DNA of 22,241 bases. Origin: GCA-020344555 sp964548955. GTDB taxonomy: Bacteria > Planctomycetota > Phycisphaerae > UBA1845. The notes under the pieces were generated by a model that saw nothing but the letters and a program-made list of their open reading frames with translations, did not search any database and had not been told where the DNA came from. The DNA lies in assembly GCA_964548955.1 (NCBI GenBank), contig CAZJTP010000058.1:1-22241 (forward strand), given 5' to 3'. Below, piece by piece: positions 1-8,554 of this stretch (position 1 is the first letter of the stretch; every line of letters begins with the position of its first letter). Both the position numbers and the translations under genes were made by a program.

Positions 1-1
1 A

Positions 2-67
2 CCGGAGGGGCGGCAGGAGATGATTCTGGACGAGGTGAACCTGAAGTTGCCGAAACAGCTCTCGTAG
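2..67 (+). CDS. C-terminal end of an unidentified protein (partial)
   Basis: The second forward frame is open from the window edge for 21 codons and then meets TAG. The visible tail reads PEGRQEMILDEVNLKLPKQL plus a final Ser. It is too short to assign. It ends 17 nt before the convergent stop of the ligase gene, which is the tight packing expected of a real gene end, but the other forward frame is also open here. No hairpin terminator is visible between the two stops. Confidence 0.35.
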   Translation, partial: PEGRQEMILDEVNLKLPKQLS

Positions 68-84
68 ATTGTCCCTAGACCCGA

Positions 85-2109
85 CTACATCTTCTCCACC
101 TTCCGGGCGCTCATTATGAGGAACTCGGCTTCATCGACCGTCTTGACACCGAACTGGCGGGCCTTGTCGAGCTTGGAACCGGGTGAGTCTCCGTAAACGA
201 CCAAGTCGGTCTTTGTGCTGACGCTCCCGGTTGCCTTGCCGCCGAGCTGTTTGATCAGGTCCTGGGCTTCCTTGCGGCTCATGCTTTCCAACATGCCGGT
301 GACGACAACGGTCTTCCCTGCGAGTGGGCTCTCGGCCGTCTGCGGCCGCTTGGATTGCACCATATTGACGCCCGCGTCTTTGAGCCGCTGAACAACGCGT
401 ACGCCTTCCTTGCTGTTAAAGAAGCGCGCGATGCTGCCAGCGACCTCGGGCCCGATGCCTTCGATCTCGGCGAGTTCTTCTTCAGTCGCCGATTCGAGCT
501 TCTCGATCGAACCGAAGTGATCCGCAAGCAGCTCGGCTGTACTGGCTCCGACGTGCCGGATGTTGAGGGCGGCCAAGACCCGCGACAAAGGGCGTTTCTT
601 GCTCTCCTCAATACCCGCCAACAAGTTGTCAATGCTCTTTTCGCCCATCCCTTTGAGCTGAATCAGCTCATCGCGCCGCTCGTGCAGATGGTACAGGTCG
701 GCGTAGTCGTGAATGAAACCCCGGTCTACAAGCGTTTCGATGAGGACTTGACCGGCCCCTTCGATGTCCATCTGGTTGCGACCGGCGAAGTGGATCAGAC
801 GTTCCTTAAGCTGCGCCGGGCAGGCCGGGTTGATGCAGCGGAGGTAGACGCCGCCCTCGTCCTGCTCGACCACTCCGCTGCAGACCGGGCATCTCGTCGG
901 GCGTTTCAGCGGCTTTGCTCCCTTGGGACGTCGCTCCTTCACGACACTGATGACCTGCGGAATGATCTCGCCGGCTTTTTCAACGATGACGGTATCACCG
1001 ATGCGTACGCCCAGCCGGTCGACCTGATCGAAGTTATGCAGCGACGCATGCCGCACGGTGGTCCCAGACAGTTGCATCGGTTCCATCACGGCCCGCGGCG
1101 TGATCGTACCGAGCTTGCCAACCTGATAATCGACGGATAGCAGGACGCTTTCCGCCTGCTCGGCTGCGAACTTATACGCGATGCACCAGCGAGGGTAGCG
1201 GCTGGTAGCACCAAGGGCGTCGCGCTGATCCAGCGCATTGACCTTGATCACCAGCCCGTCCGTTTCGTAGGGAAGCTCGCGACGCCGCTCATCCCACGTA
1301 TGCAGCCTGTTTATGATTTTCTCGATCGAATCGACCAGCACACGATAGGGGCTGACCGGAATCCCCCAGCGCCTGAGCTGTTTGAAGAGTTCGTCATCCG
1401 TTGCCGCCGCAAGCGGTTCAACTCGGCCAAAGCCGTGAGAGACGACTTGCAGTCCCCGGCCGGTGATGTTGCGCGCGTCAAGCTGCTTGAGTGTCCCGGT
1501 GGTGGCATTGCGCGGATTGGCGAAGGCCGGTTCACCGGCGGCTTCGCGCTCGGCGTTGAACTTGCGGAAATCTTCGATCGGCCAGACGATCTCGCCGCGC
1601 ACCTCCAGGATATCGGGCACATTATTGCCAAGCAATCGTAGCGGGACTGACCGGATCGTCCGCACGTTCTGGGTGATGTCATCGCCCATCGTGCCGTCGC
1701 CGCGCGTCGCTGCCAGCGTCAAGACACCGGCTTCATAAAGCAACGAGACAGCCACTCCGTCAATCTTCGGATCGACGACGTACGCGTACGATTCACCGCC
1801 GAGCCCCCTGGCAACGCGCCGGTCGAACTCGCGGAGCTGCTGCTCATCGTAGGTGTTGTCGACCGAGAGCATCGGAATCGCGTGCGTGACGTGACCGAAT
1901 CCCTCAAGGGGGGTTCCACCAACCCGCTGAGTTGGTGAGTCCGGCGTGATCAGTTCGGGGTGTTGCGATTCGAGCTGCTTGAGCTCGTCGAGGAGCTTGT
2001 CGTACTGACGATCGGTGATCGTCGGGTCGCCGAGCACGTAGTAGGCGTGGTCGTGCCGGCGGATTTCGCCCCGCAATGCCTCGATGCGCTGGGCAGCTGG
2101 TCTGGCCAT
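85..2109 (-). CDS. ligA: NAD-dependent DNA ligase LigA
   Basis: This enzyme seals nicks in duplex DNA using NAD+ in replication and repair, in the cytoplasm. The ATG at 2109 gives 674 aa, close to the usual ~670; a longer frame to 2202 adds 31 residues (MRRGSASP...) without family character. Domains in order: Ia (residues 1-65, with HAYYVLGDPTITDRQYD); adenylation domain with the AMP-accepting lysine K115 in DPKIDG; ATRGDG at 134-139; DGLVIKVN near 284; OB fold ~320-400; four-cysteine zinc finger C407, C410, C425, C430; helix-hairpin-helix ~485-565 (LKGMGEKS, IEGIGPEVA); and a C-terminal BRCT domain ~595-674 (GKTVVVTG). All expected domains are present. One oddity is Asp113 in the motif that is usually E-x-K-x-D-G. 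It is divergent from the ECF operon at 2313 and apparently monocistronic. Confidence 0.97.
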   Translation of the reverse strand: MARPAAQRIEALRGEIRRHDHAYYVLGDPTITDRQYDKLLDELKQLESQHPELITPDSPTQRVGGTPLEGFGHVTHAIPMLSVDNTYDEQQLREFDRRVARGLGGESYAYVVDPKIDGVAVSLLYEAGVLTLAATRGDGTMGDDITQNVRTIRSVPLRLLGNNVPDILEVRGEIVWPIEDFRKFNAEREAAGEPAFANPRNATTGTLKQLDARNITGRGLQVVSHGFGRVEPLAAATDDELFKQLRRWGIPVSPYRVLVDSIEKIINRLHTWDERRRELPYETDGLVIKVNALDQRDALGATSRYPRWCIAYKFAAEQAESVLLSVDYQVGKLGTITPRAVMEPMQLSGTTVRHASLHNFDQVDRLGVRIGDTVIVEKAGEIIPQVISVVKERRPKGAKPLKRPTRCPVCSGVVEQDEGGVYLRCINPACPAQLKERLIHFAGRNQMDIEGAGQVLIETLVDRGFIHDYADLYHLHERRDELIQLKGMGEKSIDNLLAGIEESKKRPLSRVLAALNIRHVGASTAELLADHFGSIEKLESATEEELAEIEGIGPEVAGSIARFFNSKEGVRVVQRLKDAGVNMVQSKRPQTAESPLAGKTVVVTGMLESMSRKEAQDLIKQLGGKATGSVSTKTDLVVYGDSPGSKLDKARQFGVKTVDEAEFLIMSARKVEKM

Positions 2110-2296
2110 GGCCGGGATTATTGCAGGTAGGGGCATGAGGAGGCAACCACCGGAGGATGGCGAATCGACAATCATGAGGGGGCTCGCCGATCCTCGTCTC
2201 AAGCTCCAGATGAGTGAGGAAACTCTGTCCTCGGGCGCGAAATTCTACTATCGGCGGCGTTATTGAGAGTGCGGACGCAGAAGTGGTAAACTCCAA

Positions 2297-2303
2297 GGGA
2301 GGA
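2297..2303 (+). promoter_or_regulatory. Shine-Dalgarno of the exported coiled-coil protein
   Basis: GGGAGGA lies 9 nt before the ATG at 2313. It decides this start over an earlier in-frame ATG at 2214, which has no such site and would bury the signal peptide. Confidence 0.65.
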
Positions 2304-2312
2304 TTCAAAACC

Positions 2313-3236
2313 ATGAAAACAACAAGTCGTCTTGTTATGGGACTGGCCGCCATGATGCCGCTGGTTGCGGCCTGGCCCAGTCAAGCCCAGATGCCCCAGA
2401 GTGACCGGAAGTATGAACACCAGCATTCCCGGTTTGATGTTCAGTTCCCGGGCGGGACGTTGGAGGAGTATGTCGAGCGGATTCGCCAGGCCAGACCGGG
2501 CGGCGCCGCCAACGTCGTGGTCATGCCCGAAGCCAGGTCCCTCGAGGTGCCCCCGGTGAGCTTGGTCGCCGTGACCGTCGAAGCCGCTGTTTCTTTTCTG
2601 GAGGGTGAATACAAGCTGCCTGACGGGCGCGAAGCCGAAGTCGAGGTTACCAGCTACACCATCGGCGATTCGCCGGATCTGGTCATGAAGGTAGCCGCGG
2701 AGTACGAGTCGCGTGACATCTGTACATCCGTATGGAATGTGGAGGAAGCGCTTAGGGCCGGTCAGACCGCTGAGGAGTTCCTCGGGGCCATCGAGGCGGT
2801 ACTTTCGCTGTTCTCGGAGAAGGCAAAGTTGTCATTTCACCCGCCAACGGGTTTGCTGGTCTTTCGCGGGACCGACGAGCAGTTGGACCTGGTGCGCGAA
2901 ACCATTGAGGAGCTGATCGAACGCGCCAAGAACCGACACGACCGGATCGAGTATCTCCGTGATGAAATCGCCTCACTTGAGATCCTCTTGCAGGGCCGGG
3001 CCGGTGAGATGAAGATCGCCCAGCAAGAGTTCGCCCTTGCCAAGACCCGCCATGCGAGAACGACGGGACTTCGGGAAGACGGGCTGGTGACTCCTGAAGA
3101 AGTGGCCGAAGTGGATCTCGGGATGACCAGGACGGAGGTCGAGCTCGAAAACGCCAAGCTTCATTATGCCGGAATCCAAGACAAGCTCGAGGCGCTGCGG
3201 GAAGATCTCAAGAAACTGGGACAACCGCGAGAATGA
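2313..3236 (+). CDS. Exported protein with secretin-N-like repeats and C-terminal coiled-coil hairpin
   Basis: A 307-aa protein of unknown function. Residues 1-26 form a signal peptide (MKTTSRLVMGLAAMMPLVAA, then a cut after SQA or AQA), so it probably acts in the periplasm. Residues ~40-98 (FPGGTLEEYVERI...NVVVMPEA...VPPVSLVAVTVEAAVSFLEG) resemble the short STN/secretin N-terminal fold. Residues ~139-202 (SVWNVEEAL...LSFHPPTGLLVFRGTDEQLD) resemble a second secretin N-type unit. Residues ~203-303 are charged heptad-like helix. The stretch TGLREDGLVTPEEVAEVDLG breaks the helix in the way seen at the start of the returning arm of HlyD/MFP hairpins. The stop overlaps the ATG of the sigma factor (ATGA), so the two are translationally coupled. 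A role as sensor or scaffold for the sigma system is inference. Confidence 0.85.
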   Translation: MKTTSRLVMGLAAMMPLVAAWPSQAQMPQSDRKYEHQHSRFDVQFPGGTLEEYVERIRQARPGGAANVVVMPEARSLEVPPVSLVAVTVEAAVSFLEGEYKLPDGREAEVEVTSYTIGDSPDLVMKVAAEYESRDICTSVWNVEEALRAGQTAEEFLGAIEAVLSLFSEKAKLSFHPPTGLLVFRGTDEQLDLVRETIEELIERAKNRHDRIEYLRDEIASLEILLQGRAGEMKIAQQEFALAKTRHARTTGLREDGLVTPEEVAEVDLGMTRTEVELENAKLHYAGIQDKLEALREDLKKLGQPRE

Positions 3237-3829
3237 CGTGCGAAGCAGTGGTTCAATGTGAGCCGCCCATAGTAACGGTAAGCGATCGCGACGCGGGGAA
3301 CGTCCGGCACCTTACCAGCGAGATCGCCTCGGGGAGCGCCGAGGCGTTCGCGCGTCTCTACAAGGCGAAATTCGGCCATGTGTACACCGTCGCCCGGAGA
3401 ACGACGCATTTTGATGAAGATGCCTGTTTGGACATCGTACAGGATGCCATGATACGCGTGATTCGCCACATCAGACTGTTTGACGATGCTCGCACACTGG
3501 ACAACTGGCTGACCTGCGTGACTCGCAGCGTTGCCTATGATCACCTGAGACGCGAGAGGCGGAGGAGAATTCGTGAGCGCAGAGCCGCGAACGAGCGCCC
3601 GACTGTCACCTTCGACGACACCCGGGAGATCATGGAGCGGGTCGAGTGGGTGCGGCGTGAGCTTAGCGGGATCGATCGGGCTTCCGCACAGATCATTGAG
3701 TTACGCTTCCGGGCGGGGCTAACCCTGAAGGCTATCGGGAAGCGGTTGGGCATGAGCACAGGTGCAGTGCACGGACGCCTGACCAGGGCGATTGCCCGGC
3801 TCCGCAAGCGAGGATCAGGCGATGAGTGA
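3233..3829 (+). CDS. ECF-type RNA polymerase sigma factor
   Basis: A 198-aa sigma-70 family factor with only regions 2 and 4. Region 2 (~38-107) shows FARLYKAKFGHVYTVARR, the DIVQDAMIRVIRHI core-binding helix and LDNWLTCVTRSVAYDHLRR of the -10 element. Region 4 (~138-193) ends with LTLKAIGKRLGMSTGAVHGR, the DNA-reading helix-turn-helix. A basic linker (RRERRRRIRERR) joins them. The start is the ATG of the ATGA overlap with the upstream gene; no strong Shine-Dalgarno precedes it, so translation probably depends on coupling. The stop overlaps the next start by 8 nt. The subfamily cannot be named from sequence alone, but the neighbours suggest control by a membrane partner. Confidence 0.93.
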   Translation: MTCEAVVQCEPPIVTVSDRDAGNVRHLTSEIASGSAEAFARLYKAKFGHVYTVARRTTHFDEDACLDIVQDAMIRVIRHIRLFDDARTLDNWLTCVTRSVAYDHLRRERRRRIRERRAANERPTVTFDDTREIMERVEWVRRELSGIDRASAQIIELRFRAGLTLKAIGKRLGMSTGAVHGRLTRAIARLRKRGSGDE

Positions 3830-4361
3830 TTCAACCGCCAACAACGGGAATGGTCACGACGAGGACTTCTACGACTTGACTGGCACTTTGTCAGAAAGGG
3901 GCCGGCTGCGCCGCAACGCAATGCTCTCCGTCCTTCAAAGTGCGGTCGTGCAGGAAGGTCGGCGTCGGCGTGTGCGTCGGTTTGCGGTGCGAGGAGCGAC
4001 AACAGCCGCAGTCTTTGCTGCCGCTGGAGTTTTTCTGATCAATAGCTGGGTCACTCCTACCACACCAAATGAGATTCCCGAAGATCGCCGGCTTGAGTTC
4101 ATTTCGATAGTACAGGTTCCACCAGGAGTGCTCGAGCGTTACATTGTGAGCACTGATGTCGACTCGGCTGACTATATCATCGATGACGATGACCTTGTTG
4201 CGACATTGTCGGCCATAGGCCGACCGACCGGCTTGATTCGTTCAGAGGGCAAAACCTGGCTCACGGAGTCGGTTACCGACGCCGCGCTGGCCCCACCGGC
4301 CGAGGAGCTCAAAGACCGGAACCCCTTACCTGTCACGCCTCGCGCTACACGGCCCAGCTAA
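3822..4361 (+). CDS. Single-pass membrane protein, probable anti-sigma or signalling partner of the ECF factor
   Basis: A 179-aa protein whose ATG lies inside the end of the sigma gene (ATGAGTGA overlap), so the two should be made together. Layout: cytoplasmic N-terminus 1-58 with a basic stretch (GRRRRVRRFAVR), one membrane helix at ~59-76 (TTAAVFAAAGVFLINSW), then an acidic ~100-residue outer domain (DVDSADYIIDDDDL). The N-terminal part is short and lacks the HxxxCxxC zinc-binding motif of classical ZAS anti-sigma factors, so the anti-sigma role rests on gene order and topology only. The outer domain contains QVPPGVLERYIVSTDVDSAD, with no family I recognise. Confidence 0.8.
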   Translation: MSDSTANNGNGHDEDFYDLTGTLSERGRLRRNAMLSVLQSAVVQEGRRRRVRRFAVRGATTAAVFAAAGVFLINSWVTPTTPNEIPEDRRLEFISIVQVPPGVLERYIVSTDVDSADYIIDDDDLVATLSAIGRPTGLIRSEGKTWLTESVTDAALAPPAEELKDRNPLPVTPRATRPS

Positions 4362-4391
4362 TGCGGTTTGTGGGGATTATGCGCCGCGGCA

Positions 4392-4961
4392 TCAGCGTTC
4401 CGAGGTGCGCCTGCCGGACAGCGGTTCGGTGTCAATGGCAGAGGCGACGATTTGATTCAGGGTGTATTGAGTGCCACACTCCGGGCACCGGGCTTTGTGC
4501 AAGCCGGTCATGTTGTATCCACAGGTTGGGCACGCCAGTAAAGGAGCGTGCGAACCGACTGTTCGCTCGATGCGCTCCCTCTCGCTTTCGCGCCAGAGCA
4601 TCGATGTACCAGCGATCCACGCTGCCCACCAGGATAAGCCGGCCAGAACGCATCCTTCTTCTTCGCTGTAGGGACTCTCCGCTATGGTAAGTAGGAAGGC
4701 TCCGAGTGCTGGAGCAAACGCCAGGAACCAGATGAGCGCTGTGCCCATTATTCGCGCGGATGTCCAGCGGACATTTGACCTCCAAACGAGGACCCAGGCG
4801 ATGGAGAATGCGGATGCCGTCAGAACGTCCGTGATGATCAGCGCGGTGGTATCCGAGATACGGTACCAGTCATCCGCCCATATGTAGACCAGCACATACG
4901 CCACCGGCGTGGCGCCCAGGACGGCAAGAGCCAAGATAATGCGTGTCAATGTGCGAGACAT
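4392..4961 (-). CDS. Four-helix membrane protein with C-terminal zinc ribbon
   Basis: A 189-aa protein of unknown function. Hydrophobic segments lie at about residues 7-28, 38-60, 71-93 and 105-123. They are followed by a charged linker (RESERERIERT) and a rubredoxin-like ribbon with C144, C147, C159 and C162 in CPTCGYNMTGLHKARCPECG. This CxxCGYNxxGL...CPECG arrangement is one I associate with many planctomycete membrane proteins. The ATG at 4961 is preferred; an in-frame TTG lies two codons upstream at 4967. No clear Shine-Dalgarno is present. The gene follows metH by 25 nt on the same strand and converges with the anti-sigma candidate across 30 nt. A redox, metal-sensing or protein-contact role is only a guess. 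Confidence 0.82.
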   Translation of the reverse strand: MSRTLTRIILALAVLGATPVAYVLVYIWADDWYRISDTTALIITDVLTASAFSIAWVLVWRSNVRWTSARIMGTALIWFLAFAPALGAFLLTIAESPYSEEEGCVLAGLSWWAAWIAGTSMLWRESERERIERTVGSHAPLLACPTCGYNMTGLHKARCPECGTQYTLNQIVASAIDTEPLSGRRTSER

Positions 4962-4986
4962 GCTCAATTATAGGCGCGGCGGAGCG

Positions 4987-7900
4987 CTATCGCACGTCGA
5001 AATACTTCGCCTGGCGGTGGTGGACGATCAGGGCCGTCGTGCTCTGTTCCGGTTCGAGCTGGAACGTCTCGGAGAGCGTAACGCCGATGCGTTCGGGATT
5101 CAACAGCGGCCAGAGCTTAACCTGATCCTCAAGCCGCGGGCAGGCGGGGTAGCCGAAGCTGTAGCGCGAGCCCTGGTAGTGCTGTTTGAAGATCTTCTGT
5201 ATGTCGTCGGCGTCGCTGTCGGCGATACCCCATTTCACGCGGATCTGCTCGTGGATGTATTCAGCCAGCGCCTCGGCAAGCTCGACGCCGAGTCCATGCA
5301 GGTGTAGATAGTTCTGATATTGATCCGCCTTGAACCACTGTCGTTCCACCTCGCTGATTCGATGGCCGATGGTGACGATCATAAAGGCGGCCACGTCGTA
5401 CGAGCCGCACGTGACCGGCTTGAAAAAGTCGCTCAGGCACCAGTAGGGTGGTTTGCCCTGGCGCGGGAACTCGAACCGGGCTTTCGGTCGATCGCGTTCG
5501 TCGGGATCGTAGATGATCAGCGTGTCGCCGTCCGACTGGGCGGGCCAGAAACCGTAGATTGCCTGAGGTTGCAGGATGTTCTCCCGCTCACAGTGGTCGA
5601 GCAATCCGCGCAGGACGGGACGGACTTCAGTGTTGATGTGACGTTGGAACTCGTCCGGGCTGCGACGGTTCTTGCGGTACCCCCACTGCACCTGGAAAAG
5701 CATGTTCTCGTTGAGAAATGCCAGGGCTGCGTCAGTGTTGATGTGCTCGATGACCCGCGATCCGAAAAACGGCGGCTGCGGTGTCGGCTCGTCGCGCGAG
5801 ATATCCGATTGCGGCGGGGCATAGCCGTGTCGTGCTGACGCGCTTTCGTGCACGTCCGTCGGCGACACGGTTGCAGGAATGTCACCACCACCGACCCGCG
5901 TAATAGCGGCGGTTGAGGCTTGAGCAGCGACGCGCACTTGTCCGTCAGTCTCACCGGAAGTAATCGAGTCCATCAGATGCAACCCGTCGAAGGCATCCTT
6001 GGCATAAAAGAGCGGTCCGCCGTATTGCGGGCGCAGGTCTTGCTCGACGTGCTTGCGCGTAAGCGCCGCGCCGCCGAGAATGACCGGGGCGTCGATGCCA
6101 CGCTCGTTGAGTGCCGTAAGATCCTCCCGCATGACCAGCATCGATTTAACCAGCAACCCTGACAGACCGATGGCATCTGCATTGTACCTCTCATACGCCT
6201 CGATGACGCTGTTGATCGGCTGTCTGGTCCCGATGTTGTGCACCGTATAGCCGTTGTTGCTCAGAATGATGTCAACGAGGTTCTTCCCGATGTCGTGAAC
6301 GTCGCCCCTCACGGTGGCCAATACGATCGTGCCCTTGGTGCGTCCCTCGACCTTATCCATATACGGTTCCATATACACGACGGCTGCCTTCATGGTTTCA
6401 GCCGATCTAAGCACGAAAGGAAGCTGCATCTGCCCGGCTGCAAAGAGGTCACCCACGGTCTTCATGCCGTCGAGCAGGATTTCACTGATGATCTCAAGCG
6501 GTGGGTGGGTGAGCATTGCCTCGTCGAGGTCGGTTTCGAGTCCTGCGCGGTCACCGTCGATGATCCGTGCTTTTAGCCGGTCTTCGACATTCCGGGAACG
6601 TTTCTCTTCGTCCGTGATCACCGTGGTGTCGATACCTTCAAACGCACTTAACAGTTCCTGTAGCGGGTCGTACCCGTCGCGGCGACGGTCGTAGATCAGG
6701 TCTTCCGCGAGCCGGCGATGCGTTTCGTCGATCTTGAACAGTGGCAGGATACCGCCGGCGTGCAGAATGGCTGCGTCGAGGCCTCGTTCACGGGCATGAT
6801 GCAGAAAGACGCTGTTGAGCACACGGCGTACCGGCGGCTTTAGCCCGAAGCTGACGTTGCTCACGCCGAGCAGCGTATGCACACCGGGACATTCGTGCTT
6901 GATCCGCTGGATGGCCTCGAGCGTCTCCAGACCCAGCCGCCGGTCGTCCCCGTTTCCCGTGCAGATCGTAAACGTCAGCGGATCGAAGATCAGGTCGGCG
7001 GGTTTGATGCCGCGGCGGCTGGTCGCAAGATCATAGATGCGCCTGGCCACCTCAACCTTGCGGTCGCATGTTTTGGCCATCCCCTCCTCGTCGATGGTCA
7101 AGGCGATCAGAGCCGCTCCGTGACGTTTGGCAATTCGGCAGATTTGATCCAGCCGCTGTTCACCGTCTTCGAGATTGATCGAGTTGATAATGCATTTACC
7201 GCCGGCGAGCTTCAGTGCCGTTTCGATAACCGCCACCTCCGTACTGTCGATCACGAGCGGAGCGTTCACGTCGGTGACAAGGCGCTTCACCACCGCCGAC
7301 AAGTCCGCCGCCTCGTCCCGTCCAACGTAAGCTGAGCAAACATCCAACAGGTGGCTGCCGTCGCGAACCTGTTCACGGGCCATTTGCACCATGCCGTCAA
7401 TGTCGCCGGTTGCGAGCAACTCGCGAAACTTTCTTGAACCGTTCGCATTGGTCCTCTCGCCGATGGCAAGGACCGAGCTGTCCTGGTGGATGGTGACGGC
7501 CTGGTAGAGGCTGCTGATCGACGGTTCGGATTTGACTCGGCGCGATTTCGGTTGTTTACCGGAGACGGCATCGACGACGGCGGCCAGGTGCTCAGGCGTC
7601 GTGCCGCAGCAACCGCCGACTATGCTCACGCCGTCTACATCAACGAACTCCACGAGCCACCTCGTCAGTTCGTCCGGGGACAGCGCGTAGTGCGGCTTCC
7701 CATCGACCAGTTGTGGAAGACCGGCGTTAGGCTGCACGATGAGCAACCGGTCGCAGTAAGCGCTCAGGTCGCGCACGTGCTCACTCATTTCCTGTGGGCC
7801 GGTCGCGCAGTTCAGACCGACTCCGGCTACCTGATCGTACGCCTCGAGTGCCACAACCGCGGCGGCGATATCCGTGCCGACTAGCATCGTGCCCGTCGTC

Positions 7901-8481
7901 TCGATGGTCACCGTGCAGAGCAGCGGCACGAATTGCTGCTTTTCGATCATGGCGTCGGTCGCGCCCACGATGGCCGCCTTAGCCTGCAGGATATCCTGGC
8001 AGGTTTCAACCACCAAGGCATCGACGCCGCCATCGAGCAGGCCTCGGGTCTGCTCGCAGTAACTGTCAACGAGCACATCCCAGCTTGTTTGCAGCAATGA
8101 CGGCAGCTTCGTGCCCGGACCGATCGATCCGATCACGAATCGCTGGCGCGAAGGCCTGTCGAACTCATGACACGCCTCGCGTGCGATCTCGGCGGCCCGG
8201 TTGTTGATCTCGTAGGTCCTGTCCGCCAGGCCGAACTCGTCGAGCACGACCTTGTTTGCGCCAAACGTGTTCGTTTCGACGGCGTCGCACCCGACGGCCA
8301 GAAACGACCGGTGAATATCGAGAATCACGTCCGGGCGCGTAAGCACCAGGATTTCGGTGCAGTTCTCGAGGTTGTTGTAGTCGGACAGCGGCAGGTCGTA
8401 TCGGTGGATGCTCGTGCCCATCGCCCCATCGAAGACGAGCACACGCTCTTTGGCAATGTCAATCAGACTTGACCGTGTCAT
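4987..8481 (-). CDS. metH: Cobalamin-dependent methionine synthase MetH
   Basis: It transfers a methyl group from 5-methyltetrahydrofolate to homocysteine via methylcobalamin, making methionine in the cytoplasm. At 1164 aa it has all four modules of the ~1227-aa E. coli enzyme. The homocysteine barrel (~1-308) has zinc ligands C225 (LNCATG) and C291/C292 (VGGCCGTTP). The pterin-binding barrel (~335-600) starts at AIGERTNANGSRKF. The cobalamin cap and Rossmann part (~625-840) carry GDVHDIG with the cobalt-ligating H729 and LSGLLVKS with S774/S780. The reactivation domain (~905-1164) has R1106 and GYPACP for S-adenosylmethionine. The ~60-residue Ser/Thr/Pro-rich linker between cobalamin and reactivation domains (845-905) is longer than usual. 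The 73-nt gap upstream is too short for a SAM or cobalamin riboswitch, and no strong Shine-Dalgarno is seen. Confidence 0.97.
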   Translation of the reverse strand: MTRSSLIDIAKERVLVFDGAMGTSIHRYDLPLSDYNNLENCTEILVLTRPDVILDIHRSFLAVGCDAVETNTFGANKVVLDEFGLADRTYEINNRAAEIAREACHEFDRPSRQRFVIGSIGPGTKLPSLLQTSWDVLVDSYCEQTRGLLDGGVDALVVETCQDILQAKAAIVGATDAMIEKQQFVPLLCTVTIETTGTMLVGTDIAAAVVALEAYDQVAGVGLNCATGPQEMSEHVRDLSAYCDRLLIVQPNAGLPQLVDGKPHYALSPDELTRWLVEFVDVDGVSIVGGCCGTTPEHLAAVVDAVSGKQPKSRRVKSEPSISSLYQAVTIHQDSSVLAIGERTNANGSRKFRELLATGDIDGMVQMAREQVRDGSHLLDVCSAYVGRDEAADLSAVVKRLVTDVNAPLVIDSTEVAVIETALKLAGGKCIINSINLEDGEQRLDQICRIAKRHGAALIALTIDEEGMAKTCDRKVEVARRIYDLATSRRGIKPADLIFDPLTFTICTGNGDDRRLGLETLEAIQRIKHECPGVHTLLGVSNVSFGLKPPVRRVLNSVFLHHARERGLDAAILHAGGILPLFKIDETHRRLAEDLIYDRRRDGYDPLQELLSAFEGIDTTVITDEEKRSRNVEDRLKARIIDGDRAGLETDLDEAMLTHPPLEIISEILLDGMKTVGDLFAAGQMQLPFVLRSAETMKAAVVYMEPYMDKVEGRTKGTIVLATVRGDVHDIGKNLVDIILSNNGYTVHNIGTRQPINSVIEAYERYNADAIGLSGLLVKSMLVMREDLTALNERGIDAPVILGGAALTRKHVEQDLRPQYGGPLFYAKDAFDGLHLMDSITSGETDGQVRVAAQASTAAITRVGGGDIPATVSPTDVHESASARHGYAPPQSDISRDEPTPQPPFFGSRVIEHINTDAALAFLNENMLFQVQWGYRKNRRSPDEFQRHINTEVRPVLRGLLDHCERENILQPQAIYGFWPAQSDGDTLIIYDPDERDRPKARFEFPRQGKPPYWCLSDFFKPVTCGSYDVAAFMIVTIGHRISEVERQWFKADQYQNYLHLHGLGVELAEALAEYIHEQIRVKWGIADSDADDIQKIFKQHYQGSRYSFGYPACPRLEDQVKLWPLLNPERIGVTLSETFQLEPEQSTTALIVHHRQAKYFDVR

Positions 8482-8554
8482 AGCTCGGACTCGAACGTGT
8501 TGATCGGCGTAATTCGACTATGGTCCTTTGGGGGATTATCGCACAGCGCGCCAA

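Noticed and set aside
355..1140. 261-codon plus-strand open frame
   Set aside because: Antisense to the conserved C-terminal half of ligA, with no start signal and no recognisable domain.
8482..8554. Possible SAM or cobalamin riboswitch before metH
   Set aside because: Only 73 nt separate the stop and start codons, and none of the conserved riboswitch boxes is present.
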